Assembly: GCA_005888095.1 (NCBI GenBank)
Contig: VBKF01000092.1
Location: 613 to 64,612, forward strand
Origin: Deltaproteobacteria bacterium
GTDB lineage: Bacteria; Desulfobacterota; Binatia; DP-6
Direction of reading: 5' to 3'
Length of the DNA: 64,000 bases
Position 1 is the first letter of the stretch; the number at the start of each line of letters is the position of its first letter. Below are positions 34,838 through 43,960 of the stretch, piece by piece. The notes under the pieces are model-generated. The model searched no databases and had not been told where the DNA came from. It worked only from the letters and a program-made list of their open reading frames with translations. The translations under genes and the position numbers were made by a program.

Positions 34838-34872
34838 GGGGAATTCCCCATAGAACGAGGGGGAATTCCCCC
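34838..34872. promoter_or_regulatory. twin palindromic operator candidate, two GGGGAATTCCCC boxes
   Basis: GGGGAATTCCCC occupies 34838-34849 and a 14-base version GGGGGAATTCCCCC occupies 34859-34872. Both are perfect palindromes, and their centres are 22 bases apart, about two helical turns, so bound dimers would face the same side. They lie between the convergent 3' end of otsA and the alpha/beta hydrolase start. A minus-strand TTGACA at 34824-34829 lies between them and that start, so the boxes are upstream of a possible -35. This fits an operator for the hydrolase/CoA-transferase operon. Confidence 0.55.
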
Positions 34873-34924
34873 TCTGTGAGCAGCGGGATCGCCCGGTCCG
34901 CACCGGGCAACGGCTGCTCCAGCG

Positions 34925-36349
<1,425 letters not shown>

Positions 36350-36362
36350 GTCGGAGGGGATT

Positions 36363-38267
36363 CTACATGCATCCCGCGCGCGCGAGCAGTACCACGGCGA
36401 TGCCGATCCAGTGCAGCAGGATCGGCGAGACGATGCTCTCGGAACGCTCGCGCGCCATGCCCGCGGCGACGCCGAACACGAGCGCGCCGAGGGCCGGCGC
36501 CGGGCCGCCGAGCATGGTCTGGGTCAGGGCGATGGGGAGCCGCGGCAGGACGACGCCCCAGAGGGCGTAGAGCACGGCAGAAAGGACGGCAGGTCGCGAC
36601 AGGAACCAGGAGCCGCCGCACTTCTGAATCGGGAAGCTCGTGAGCAGGCTTCCCTGGACGAGACCCCTGAATATCAGCTCGGCGGCGACCGGGAGCGTGA
36701 GGAGAGCGAGGAACTCGGGCCACCCGAACGTGGACAGCGGGACGGCCGGCGTCCACACGCCGCCGGCGAGGGCGCCGAACATGGCGAAGGGAAGGACGAG
36801 GCACCAGTCGAGGCCCGCGAAGCGCCGGAGCCCGTAGATCCCCGGCGCCCGACGCCCCCTCAGGAAGAAGAACGCGCCGCCGAAGCCGAGCAGCAGCATT
36901 GGGAACTGGCTTGCGAGACTGGGAGCGATCCCGCTCTCGAGCCCGATGCGATCGTCCAGCAGGCGCAGGATGCACGCGAGGGCGAGCGCGGCGATCATGA
37001 CGCTCGTGCTTCTCAGCGCCGCGCTCGCGATCCGGCCGAGCCGCCGGAGGAAGGTCGGCGCGGAGAAGGCCTGCTCGCACGCGCGCGCGATCTGCTCGGG
37101 GGCGACCCGCGTCCCGCTGCCCCGAGGCGATCCGCCGATATCGGCGGAGCCGGCCCAGCGGTTGCCGGAGCGATGACCCCCCGCCGCGGGGTCGATCAGG
37201 TTCAGGTGCGCGTAGACCTTCTCGAGGCTCGCCGGCAGGTACGGGTCGACCTGGCGCAGGCTGTAGGTGGCGGCGTCCCGCTGCAGGGCGATCACCCCGA
37301 GCCGCCGGCCGTGCAGCCGCCTGAGCTGTCGCTCCACCTCATAGATGCCCGCGGTCGAGCGGCAGACGATCGCCACCGAGCCGCCGGCGATCTCCGCCCG
37401 CACGAGCTCGTCGATCTCGGCGACGTCGTCGAAGTGCTTCGCCGGATACACCAGGCGGTCGATCGCGCGCAGCCGGTCGGCCGTGTGCCGCAGCAGATCG
37501 GAAGACTGCCACCGTCCCCGTCTCTTGAGGGCGAGCTCGCGGGCGCGCAGGTCGTCGATCCACGCCTGCGTCTCCGCGAGGAGCTTGGGCGGGAGCCCGC
37601 AGAGATCGCTCAGCTCGAGCCCCTGGGCATCGATCGCGCCCTGCAGGCGGAGGAGCGGCATGATGCGCGCCCGCGTCTGTCCATCGATCTCGTTCAGGCG
37701 GATGTGGTTCAGCAGCACCCAGATGGCGAGCACCGTGTCCAGGTCGGCGTCGTTGGCGTACACGGTCCAGTCCCGCCTGCGCAGGTCGAGACCCTTGCGG
37801 ACCAACACCACCGCCTGCTCGCACGTGGCGAGCGTGAACGAGCGGACGCAGCCTTCGTGGTGGTCGAGGTTGTAGAGCTGACGCTTGGGGTCGATGAACG
37901 GCTCTCCCTGCGCCGCGCCATCGAGGAAGATCGAGCCCGGCGGGAAGCTCCGCGCCGCGCTCGCGGTCACGCAGAAACCCTGCTTGATCCGCACCGTGAC
38001 GGTGGGCGCCTCGATGCAGGTCAGCACTTCCCCATCCCGCTGCCGCTTGATCCGGTAGCGGTCCGGGGCGGCGTCGCGCACGGGGGGCCGCGAGGCCGGA
38101 GCCTGGGCCGGATCGTGCGCTCGGTCGAGGGCTTGGTTCCCAATCATGACAGCAGAGGGGGCGGGCGCGCTCGTCGTCCGCAAGCCGTGAGATGGAGCAA
38201 GTGCCGGGCCAACGGCGAGGTCTGTCGGCCGCGCGTCGCCGCCGGGGTCGCCGGGTGTCGGATTCAT
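36363..38267 (-). CDS. DHH-like phosphoesterase domain fused to CPBP-type membrane domain
   Basis: The protein is about 634 residues in two parts. The N-terminal half has DHH-type features: YNLDHHEGC, then YANDADLDTVLAIWVLLNH, and a glycine-rich GGHRSGNRWAGSADIGG near residue 380 that resembles the end of a DHHA1 domain. The C-terminal 220 residues form about seven helices with CPBP/CAAX-protease traces: AELIFRGLVQG (one of the two motif-1 Glu residues missing) and SPILLHWIGI (motif 3 His present). The motif-2 His is absent, so protease activity is doubtful. The start could be 38321, 38267 or 38147; 38267 is used. The role is unknown, perhaps nucleotide or phosphate-linked signalling at the membrane. 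Confidence 0.65.
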   Translation of the reverse strand: MNPTPGDPGGDARPTDLAVGPALAPSHGLRTTSAPAPSAVMIGNQALDRAHDPAQAPASRPPVRDAAPDRYRIKRQRDGEVLTCIEAPTVTVRIKQGFCVTASAARSFPPGSIFLDGAAQGEPFIDPKRQLYNLDHHEGCVRSFTLATCEQAVVLVRKGLDLRRRDWTVYANDADLDTVLAIWVLLNHIRLNEIDGQTRARIMPLLRLQGAIDAQGLELSDLCGLPPKLLAETQAWIDDLRARELALKRRGRWQSSDLLRHTADRLRAIDRLVYPAKHFDDVAEIDELVRAEIAGGSVAIVCRSTAGIYEVERQLRRLHGRRLGVIALQRDAATYSLRQVDPYLPASLEKVYAHLNLIDPAAGGHRSGNRWAGSADIGGSPRGSGTRVAPEQIARACEQAFSAPTFLRRLGRIASAALRSTSVMIAALALACILRLLDDRIGLESGIAPSLASQFPMLLLGFGGAFFFLRGRRAPGIYGLRRFAGLDWCLVLPFAMFGALAGGVWTPAVPLSTFGWPEFLALLTLPVAAELIFRGLVQGSLLTSFPIQKCGGSWFLSRPAVLSAVLYALWGVVLPRLPIALTQTMLGGPAPALGALVFGVAAGMARERSESIVSPILLHWIGIAVVLLARAGCM

Positions 38268-38362
38268 GCCGCTGACGTACGCTCTCGAACGCGCGGCCCC
38301 GCCCTGCGCGGGAGATTGCACCGGGAGCGGCGGGCGCAGTATGGCGAGGCCCGGGAGGCGTC

Positions 38363-38851
38363 ATGTCGGTCAATCTCGTGGTGGTCCCGATCGAGAAGCC
38401 CGAGGCCGTCAACCTGATTCTGGGCCAGGCGCACTTCATCAAGACGGTGGAGGACCTGCACGAGGCGCTGGTCACGGCCGTGCCCGGGGCCGCCTTCGGG
38501 CTGGCTTTCTGCGAATCCTCGGGTCCGTGCCTGGTGCGCTGGAGCGGTACGGACGAGGAGCTGATCGAGCTGGCGCGACGGAACGCGCTCGCCATCGGCG
38601 CGGGACACAGCTTCCTCGTGCTCCTGAGAAACTGCTACCCGATCAACGTGCTGCCCGCGATCCGTGCGCTCGCGGAGGTCTGCGGCGTCTACTGCGCGAC
38701 CGCCAACCCGGTGGAGGTGATCGTCGCGGAGACGGCAGCCGGGCGCGGCATCCTCGGCGTCGTCGACGGCGCCCGCCCGAAGGGCATCGAAGGCGAGCGC
38801 GAGATCAGCGACCGAAAAGCGCTTCTGCGCAAGCTCGGCTACAAGCTCTGA
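38363..38851 (+). CDS. adenosine-specific kinase (DUF355)
   Basis: The 162-residue protein covers the whole adenosine-specific kinase family: LVVVPIEKPEAVNLILGQAH, FIKTVEDLHEALV, AFGLAFCESSGPCLVRWSG, the highly conserved AIGAGHSFLVLLRNCYPINV, VYCATANPVEVIVAET and GRGILGVVDGARPKGIE. The family was defined by a Pyrobaculum structure with adenosine-binding character and is found in archaea and bacteria; the physiological role is unclear. It is divergent from the DHH/CPBP gene and convergent with the SIMPL gene, which ends 4 bases after its stop. Confidence 0.9.
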   Translation: MSVNLVVVPIEKPEAVNLILGQAHFIKTVEDLHEALVTAVPGAAFGLAFCESSGPCLVRWSGTDEELIELARRNALAIGAGHSFLVLLRNCYPINVLPAIRALAEVCGVYCATANPVEVIVAETAAGRGILGVVDGARPKGIEGEREISDRKALLRKLGYKL

Positions 38852-38854
38852 GCG

Positions 38855-39571
38855 TCACTCGATCTCGTACGTCACCTGCAGCGTGGCGGAGACCGTGGCC
38901 TCGCCCGGCTCGATGGGCGTGGGCACCGCGCGCGCCTCGGCGGCCATCGCCGCCTCGAAGCGTCGCGGTGCGACGATCGGTGCGCCCGACGTGGTGGCCG
39001 AGACGACGCCCTTCAGCCGGACGCCGAGGCCCTTCGCGGCGCTCTCGGCCTGGGCCCGGGCGTCCGCGCCGGCCTTCTCGAGCGCGCTGCGCAGCAGCTC
39101 GGCGCGCTTCGAGAGCGAGAACTGGAGGCTGCCCACGCGGTTGGCGCCGGCGCCGATCGCGGCGTCGATGAGGGCGCCGACCTTGTCGATCCGCCGGCTC
39201 TCGATCTGGACCTCGTTGCGCGCCACGTAGCCGGTGATGCGCGGCTCGTGCGCTTCGCCGGGACGCACCGACTCGTAGCGCGGCTCGACCGTGTAGCGGG
39301 TGGTGCCGACGGTGTCCTCCGGCGCGAGGAGCGCCTTCAGCGCCGCCGCGACGGCGGCGCTGCGCTTCGCGTTCTCGGCCGCCGCCTCCGTGGCGCGCGG
39401 CCCCGTGGTCTCGACGGCGAAGGATGCGACGACCAGGTCGGGCGCCGCCTTCACCTCGCCCTGTCCGGTCACCGCGATGGTGTGCCGCGGCTCGGCGGTC
39501 TTCTCCTGCGACCACGCCGCGTGACCGCCGGCGATCAGCAGCAAGGCTCCGAGCACCCAGCGACGACGCAT
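38855..39571 (-). CDS. SIMPL (DUF541) domain periplasmic protein
   Basis: The 238-residue protein has a signal peptide (RRWVLGALLLIAGGHAAWSQ) and a full SIMPL domain: HTIAVTGQGEVKAAPDLVVA, TEAAAENAKRSAAVAAALKA, ITGYVARNEVQIESRRIDKV, the Ser-Lys helix LQFSLSKRAELL and a C-terminal TVSATLQVTYEIE. SIMPL proteins (such as E. coli YggE) are periplasmic or outer-membrane proteins linked to oxidative-stress protection and channel-like oligomers. It is followed upstream on the same strand by two methyltransferase genes with a 5-base gap, so it may be the third gene of that operon. Confidence 0.88.
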   Translation of the reverse strand: MRRRWVLGALLLIAGGHAAWSQEKTAEPRHTIAVTGQGEVKAAPDLVVASFAVETTGPRATEAAAENAKRSAAVAAALKALLAPEDTVGTTRYTVEPRYESVRPGEAHEPRITGYVARNEVQIESRRIDKVGALIDAAIGAGANRVGSLQFSLSKRAELLRSALEKAGADARAQAESAAKGLGVRLKGVVSATTSGAPIVAPRRFEAAMAAEARAVPTPIEPGEATVSATLQVTYEIE

Positions 39572-39576
39572 GTCCG

Positions 39577-40053
39577 CTATACCCAGCGGCGCACCGCCGC
39601 GCGGTACCGGAGATACTCGTCGCCGAACTTCTGTTCCATGTATCGCTCCTCCCTGGCGATCACGCCGTAGGACATGAGGACGAGCGTCGGAATGAGCATC
39701 CCCACGACCCACGCGCTGTTTGCCCACATCCCGATCCCTAGCTGCAACAGGGTGAACGACAGATAAATGGGGTTGCGCGAGAACCGATACGGTCCGGTCG
39801 CGATGACCGCCGTCACCGGCTTCCTGGTACGAATCGGCGTCCGCGCCTTCCGAAACTCGCGAACCGAGAGCACGAACAGCACGACGGCGAGAAGAGTCAG
39901 CAATGAGCCCAGTGGTTCCACGGCGTACGGGAACAGCTGTACGGGCCACACGAGGTTGATTCCCACGCCGACCAGTATCGAAACCAGATACACGATTGGC
40001 GGCCGCGCGACGACGACCACGCCCCCGTCGTGCGCGTCTGGTCCATTGCTCAC
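39577..40053 (-). CDS. isoprenylcysteine carboxyl methyltransferase family protein
   Basis: The 158-residue integral membrane protein has about four helices and the ICMT/PEMT motif VIATGPYRFSRNPIYLSFTL followed by REERYMEQKFGDEYLRYRAAV. These are the SAM-binding and lipid-acceptor elements of the family. It is a different protein from the one at 25314, which has an RHPIY motif; here RNPIY replaces it, a common bacterial variant. The acceptor is unknown. It overlaps the SAM-methyltransferase stop by four bases (ATGA) and is translationally coupled to it. Confidence 0.85.
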   Translation of the reverse strand: MSNGPDAHDGGVVVVARPPIVYLVSILVGVGINLVWPVQLFPYAVEPLGSLLTLLAVVLFVLSVREFRKARTPIRTRKPVTAVIATGPYRFSRNPIYLSFTLLQLGIGMWANSAWVVGMLIPTLVLMSYGVIAREERYMEQKFGDEYLRYRAAVRRWV

Positions 40054-40970
40054 GGCTGAGCCGCCCCCCGCAACGGAACTCGCGTTGCCCCGGACGGACC
40101 GGGTACTTCTGCGACGGCGGCTCGGTAGAACTCATAGCCTCTCATCGCCTGGCCGAGGTAGCGCGTGCGGTAGTCGGCGGCCCCCATGTCCGCCGCCAGC
40201 GCGAGACCCCGTGCCGCGAGGAAGGCCTGGAGGCGCGCAGGATCGATGCCGAAGGTCCATGGTTCGCCGGCGCGATGCAACGTCGCGACGAGCTCCCGCG
40301 TTCCTTCGAAGACCGCCGAGCCGTCGAGGAGTCCACGATGGACGTACGTGAAGAGGAGCCGGCTTCCGGGTGCGGTCGTGGCAAAGTACCGGAGGGTCGC
40401 ATCGACCGCCTCCTCGGTGAGGTAGTTGGTCACGCCTTCCCAGACGCAGAAGGTGCGGGTCGCGGTCTCGAAGCCGGCTGCGTCCATCGCTCGGTCGAGC
40501 GTTTGCCGCGCGAAGTCGAACGGCACGAATACCACGTGCGCCGGCAGGGCGCCGAGCAGGCGACGGAGTCGCGCCGTCTTCACCGCCTGCGTGGCGGGGT
40601 GGTCGACCTCGAAGACGCGGCAGCGCTCGAGGCCCGCGATCCGGTAGGCGCGGCAGTCGAACCCGGCCCCGAGGATCACCACCTGCTCGATCTCCTCCCG
40701 CAGCGCCTCCCGCACGACATCGTCGATGAGGCGGGTCCGGGCGATGCCCGAGGAGCGCGCCCCGGGCCACCGGCGATCGATGTACCAGGGCACGACCCTC
40801 CCCACCAGCGGGAGGCGCGACAGGCCTACGGCCGCACGCAGCGACGGCCGCAGGAAGCCACGTGCGAAGCGATCGTCGAACAGCCGTGCGGAAGCCGGAC
40901 GACGCACGGACTCGAGCGCCCGGAAGAGCGCCATGAACTCCGCCGTCCGGCTCGAGTGCCGGGGTCTCAT
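40050..40970 (-). CDS. class I SAM-dependent methyltransferase (LCM/PPM type)
   Basis: The protein is about 306 residues and belongs to the leucine carboxyl methyltransferase-like superfamily. Features are ESVRRPASARLFDDRFARGF, the SAM motif VVILGAGFDCRAYRI, VFEVDHPATQAVKTARL, VPFDFARQTL and TFCVWEGVTNYLTEEAV. Bacterial members methylate small molecules or carboxylates of unknown identity. The ATG at 40970 is preferred; a GTG ten codons earlier only adds a basic extension. It is coupled to the ICMT-type gene and perhaps the SIMPL gene. Confidence 0.87.
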   Translation of the reverse strand: MRPRHSSRTAEFMALFRALESVRRPASARLFDDRFARGFLRPSLRAAVGLSRLPLVGRVVPWYIDRRWPGARSSGIARTRLIDDVVREALREEIEQVVILGAGFDCRAYRIAGLERCRVFEVDHPATQAVKTARLRRLLGALPAHVVFVPFDFARQTLDRAMDAAGFETATRTFCVWEGVTNYLTEEAVDATLRYFATTAPGSRLLFTYVHRGLLDGSAVFEGTRELVATLHRAGEPWTFGIDPARLQAFLAARGLALAADMGAADYRTRYLGQAMRGYEFYRAAVAEVPGPSGATRVPLRGAAQP

Positions 40971-41114
40971 GCGGCCGCGATCCCGCGCCCCTGCCGCCAC
41001 TGCCAGAGGAGGCGGCAGCCGCGATGACGAAGGCTCATACCACGCCGGCCGTCACCTACCCAGGGGTTGCAGCGGACCGCAGCAGCCGATTGGAATGGAC
41101 GTCGGAGGAGACTC

Positions 41115-41552
41115 ATGCTGAACGAGTTCAAGGAATTCGCCCTCAAGGGCAACGCCGTGGACCTCGCGATCGGCGTCATCATCGGCGCGGCGTTCGGGAC
41201 GGTCGTCAACTCGATGGTCAACGACATCCTCATGCCGCCCATCGGGAAGGTCCTCGGCGGGGTCGACTTCTCGAACTTCTTCCTCGTCCTCGGCGCCGCC
41301 AAGTATCCGAGCCTCAAGGCCGCCAAGGACGCCGGCGCGGCGACGATCAACTACGGCGTGTTCGTGAACAACGTCATCAACCTGCTGATCGTCGCCGGCG
41401 TCCTGTTCCTGGTGGTGAAGGGCATGAACGCGCTCCGGCGCGAGCAGCACGCCCCCGCTCCCGCGCCGCGGAGCACCAGGGACTGTCCGATGTGCGCGAC
41501 GAGCATCCCCATCGCGGCGAAGCGATGCCCGAACTGTACGAGCGATCTGTGA
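41115..41552 (+). CDS. mscL: large-conductance mechanosensitive channel with C-terminal zinc ribbon
   Basis: The 145-residue protein has the MscL N-terminal helix and pore-lining TM1 ([20 protein letters not shown]), the [14 protein letters not shown] turn and TM2 ([20 protein letters not shown]). It opens under membrane tension to release solutes. The usual short cytoplasmic bundle is replaced by a proline linker (HAPAPAPRS) and a zinc-ribbon motif with Cys124, Cys127, Cys138 and Cys141 ([18 protein letters not shown]). GGAGGAG sits before ATG 41115. The added ribbon may tune gating or oligomer stability with metal or redox state. Confidence 0.93.
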   Translation: MLNEFKEFALKGNAVDLAIGVIIGAAFGTVVNSMVNDILMPPIGKVLGGVDFSNFFLVLGAAKYPSLKAAKDAGAATINYGVFVNNVINLLIVAGVLFLVVKGMNALRREQHAPAPAPRSTRDCPMCATSIPIAAKRCPNCTSDL

Positions 41553-41573
41553 GGCGCGGCCGCCCGCCCTCGT

Positions 41574-42590
41574 CTACGACCGGCAGGCCGCGATCACCCG
41601 ACGCCACATGGCGTCGTCCGCCCCCGGGCGCAACGGGCTGTAGAACGACAGCCGGTCGATGACGCCGCCGTACTTCTTCTTCAGCAGGCCGGGGACCTCG
41701 TCGAACGTCCCCTGGACGGCGTAGACCTCGAGCATCTCGTCGGTGATGAGCGACGCCATCCCCGACCAGTCGCCCTGCGCCGCCTTCTCGTTCAGGCGGT
41801 AGCACGTCTCGCCCCAGCCGTGGGCCTCGAGGACGCCGATGTAGGTGCGGGTCGAGGCGTAGAAGGCGATCTGCTGCCGGACGCCGCCCTTGACGCGCTC
41901 GATCTCGTCCCGGTCCTTGCCCGTGATGACGAAGGCGGAGGTGGCGAGCGTCACGTCGCCTCGCTTCCGGGCCCCCTTCGCGAGCCCCTGTTCGACGTTC
42001 GGCAGCACGGTCTCGCGGATGTACTTCATCGAATGGAACGGGTGGACCTGGAAGCCGTCGCACAGCTCACCCGCGAGGCGGCAGACATAGGGGTTCACGC
42101 CGGCGATGTAGAGCGGGATGTGCGGCCACTCGAGCGGCGCCGGGCTGAAGAAGGGCGTCATCAGGCTGAACTGGTAGTACTTCCCCTGGAAGCCGGGCTT
42201 CGTGCCGTGCTGCCACACGTCCCAGATGTGGCGGATGAGCTGCACCATCTCGCGGAGCCGCGGCCCCGGCGCCGTCCAGGGGGTCGAGTACCGCCGCTCG
42301 TTGTGGCCCTTCACCTGCGTCCCGAGGCCGAGAACGAACCGGCCCCGTGAGGCCGCCTGCAGGTCCCAGGCGATCTGCGCATGGACGAGGGGGCTCCGTG
42401 GAAACGCCACCGCGATGTTCGTGCCGAGCGTGATGCGCTCGGTGGCGGTGGCCGCCAAGGCGACGGGCAGATAGGGATCGTGGCCCGCCTCGGCGGTCCA
42501 CAGGCCGTCGTAGCCGAGCTCCTCGGCGTAGCGGGCGAGCCGCGCCACGTCGCGCAGGTCGGCGATGAAGATACCACTGTCGATCTTCAT
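41574..42590 (-). CDS. LLM class flavin/F420-dependent oxidoreductase
   Basis: The 338-residue protein is a luciferase-like TIM barrel. It shows the opening IFIADLRDVARLARYAEELG, the LWTAEAGHDPYLPVALAATA and ITLGTNIAVAFPRSPLVHAQ segments, and GRFVLGLGTQVKGHNERRY. It resembles the F420-dependent subfamily described as TIGR03617. Such enzymes reduce or oxidise small organic substrates with F420H2 or FMNH2; the substrate here is unknown. A second family member is encoded at 53602. It is convergent with mscL (21-base gap). Confidence 0.88.
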   Translation of the reverse strand: MKIDSGIFIADLRDVARLARYAEELGYDGLWTAEAGHDPYLPVALAATATERITLGTNIAVAFPRSPLVHAQIAWDLQAASRGRFVLGLGTQVKGHNERRYSTPWTAPGPRLREMVQLIRHIWDVWQHGTKPGFQGKYYQFSLMTPFFSPAPLEWPHIPLYIAGVNPYVCRLAGELCDGFQVHPFHSMKYIRETVLPNVEQGLAKGARKRGDVTLATSAFVITGKDRDEIERVKGGVRQQIAFYASTRTYIGVLEAHGWGETCYRLNEKAAQGDWSGMASLITDEMLEVYAVQGTFDEVPGLLKKKYGGVIDRLSFYSPLRPGADDAMWRRVIAACRS

Positions 42591-42686
42591 GCCGGGTGCC
42601 TACTCGACGAGGGCGCGCGCGGTCAAGGCAGGTCGACGGCTTGACTCGGCGCCGCCAGCTGGCGCAGCTTCGACCCGGACACGCCG

Positions 42687-43481
42687 ATGCCGCCCGCCGT
42701 CGCCTGCTTCACCTTCGACAACATGGCCGAGGCCGCCGAGGTCGGGGCGGGCACGCGCCGCGGGCCCCGACCGGACGTGGCCGATCCGTCGCTCACCCGC
42801 GGCTATCCGAACCTCTACCGGTTGCTCGCGGCCCACGACGTCCGGGCCACCTTCTTCGTCGAGGGCTGGAACGGCATCCATCATGCCGACGCCGTCGCCG
42901 AGGTCGTGCGCCGCGGGCACGAGCTCGGCATGCACGGCTGGGCACACGAGCCGTGGCACGAGCTCGACCCGGCCGCGGAGGAGGCGCTCGCCGGGCGCGC
43001 GACGGCGGCCCTGGCCCGCGCCGCCGGCGTACGGCCCGTCGGGTTCCGCGCCCCCGGCGGCAGCCGGACGCCGCACACCGAGGCCGTGCTCCGGCGGCTC
43101 GGCTACCGCTACGACGCCAGCCTCGGCGACGGGATGCGGCCGCAGGTGCTCGCTTCCGGGCTGGCCCAGGTGCCCTTCACGTGGACCGGCGTCGACGGCT
43201 TCCATTACCTGCGTCCCGAGCCGGCCCGCCCCGCGGAGGTGCGGGACGCCTGGCTCGGGGTGCTCGCGCGCGTCGCCGAGCGCGGCGGTCTCTTCGTGCT
43301 CGTGTGCCACGCGTTCGTGACCGGCGTCGACGACGAGCGACTCGCCGCGCTCGACGCCGTCATCGCCGCCGCGCGCGTCGATCCGCGAATCCAGATCCGG
43401 AGCGCGGGCGAGATCGCCCAACAGCTGCTCGACGACCGACGGGAGGAGCCATGTCCGAGCCCCGCATCGCCATCCGCCTGA
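42687..43481 (+). CDS. polysaccharide deacetylase (NodB) family protein
   Basis: The 264-residue protein has the NodB-homology fold. Motif 1 is CFTFDNMAEAAE, where the second catalytic/metal Asp of the usual TFDDG is replaced by Asn. Motif 2 is HELGMHGWAHEPWHEL with the expected metal His pair, motif 3 is GFRAPGGSRTPH, and a C-terminal LFVLVCHAFVTGV carries the late His. The acetylated target is unknown, and activity with Asn in motif 1 is uncertain. The next gene starts 31 bases before its stop, so the two are translationally linked. Confidence 0.82.
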   Translation: MPPAVACFTFDNMAEAAEVGAGTRRGPRPDVADPSLTRGYPNLYRLLAAHDVRATFFVEGWNGIHHADAVAEVVRRGHELGMHGWAHEPWHELDPAAEEALAGRATAALARAAGVRPVGFRAPGGSRTPHTEAVLRRLGYRYDASLGDGMRPQVLASGLAQVPFTWTGVDGFHYLRPEPARPAEVRDAWLGVLARVAERGGLFVLVCHAFVTGVDDERLAALDAVIAAARVDPRIQIRSAGEIAQQLLDDRREEPCPSPASPSA

Positions 43482-43960
43482 ACCACGTCGCCTACCCGAC
43501 CTTCGACACGCCCGCGACCGTTCGGTTCTACACCGAGGTCATGGGCTTCCGGCTCGTCGCCGCGCTCGAGGCCGAGAGCGAGCCCGAGGACGGCTCCCGG
43601 CGCCGCTTCCTCCATACGTTCTTTGCCATGGAGAGCGGGGAGATCATCGCGTTCTTCGAGGTCGACGGCCTGGAGCCGCCGGCGCCGGACCGCCTGCCGC
43701 GCTGGATCCGTCACCTGGCGCTCAGCGTCGACTCGAAGGAAACGCTGGCGGCGTGGCAGCAGCGCCTGCAGCGCCACGGCGTGCGCGTGACCGGGCCCGT
43801 CAACCACGACGACACCTGGCTCTCGATCTACTTCGGGGACCCGAACGGCGTGACCCTCGAGCTGACCTACCAGTCGCGCCCCCTCGACGACGACGACGCC
43901 CGGCGCGCCGCCGCGGTCGTCGCCGGGTGGTCGGCGGCGCACCGGGTCACGCCAACTTGA
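43451..43960 (+). CDS. VOC/glyoxalase superfamily protein
   Basis: The 169-residue protein has the paired beta-alpha-beta-beta-beta modules of the vicinal oxygen chelate fold. Segments are LNHVAYPTFDTPATVRFYTE, FFEVDGLEPPAPDRL, IRHLALSVDSKETLAAWQQ and the C-terminal SIYFGDPNGVTLELTYQS. His and Glu at the usual metal positions (NHVAY, RHLAL, TLELT) suggest an active metal site, perhaps a dioxygenase, isomerase or lyase. GGAGGAG lies just ahead of the ATG. It overlaps the deacetylase gene and ends 14 bases inside the convergent phosphate transporter gene. Confidence 0.85.
   Translation: MSEPRIAIRLNHVAYPTFDTPATVRFYTEVMGFRLVAALEAESEPEDGSRRRFLHTFFAMESGEIIAFFEVDGLEPPAPDRLPRWIRHLALSVDSKETLAAWQQRLQRHGVRVTGPVNHDDTWLSIYFGDPNGVTLELTYQSRPLDDDDARRAAAVVAGWSAAHRVTPT

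Noticed and set aside
34838-34872. CRISPR-like repeats from the twin palindromes
   Set aside because: Only two units with a 9-base gap and no spacers; better explained as an operator.
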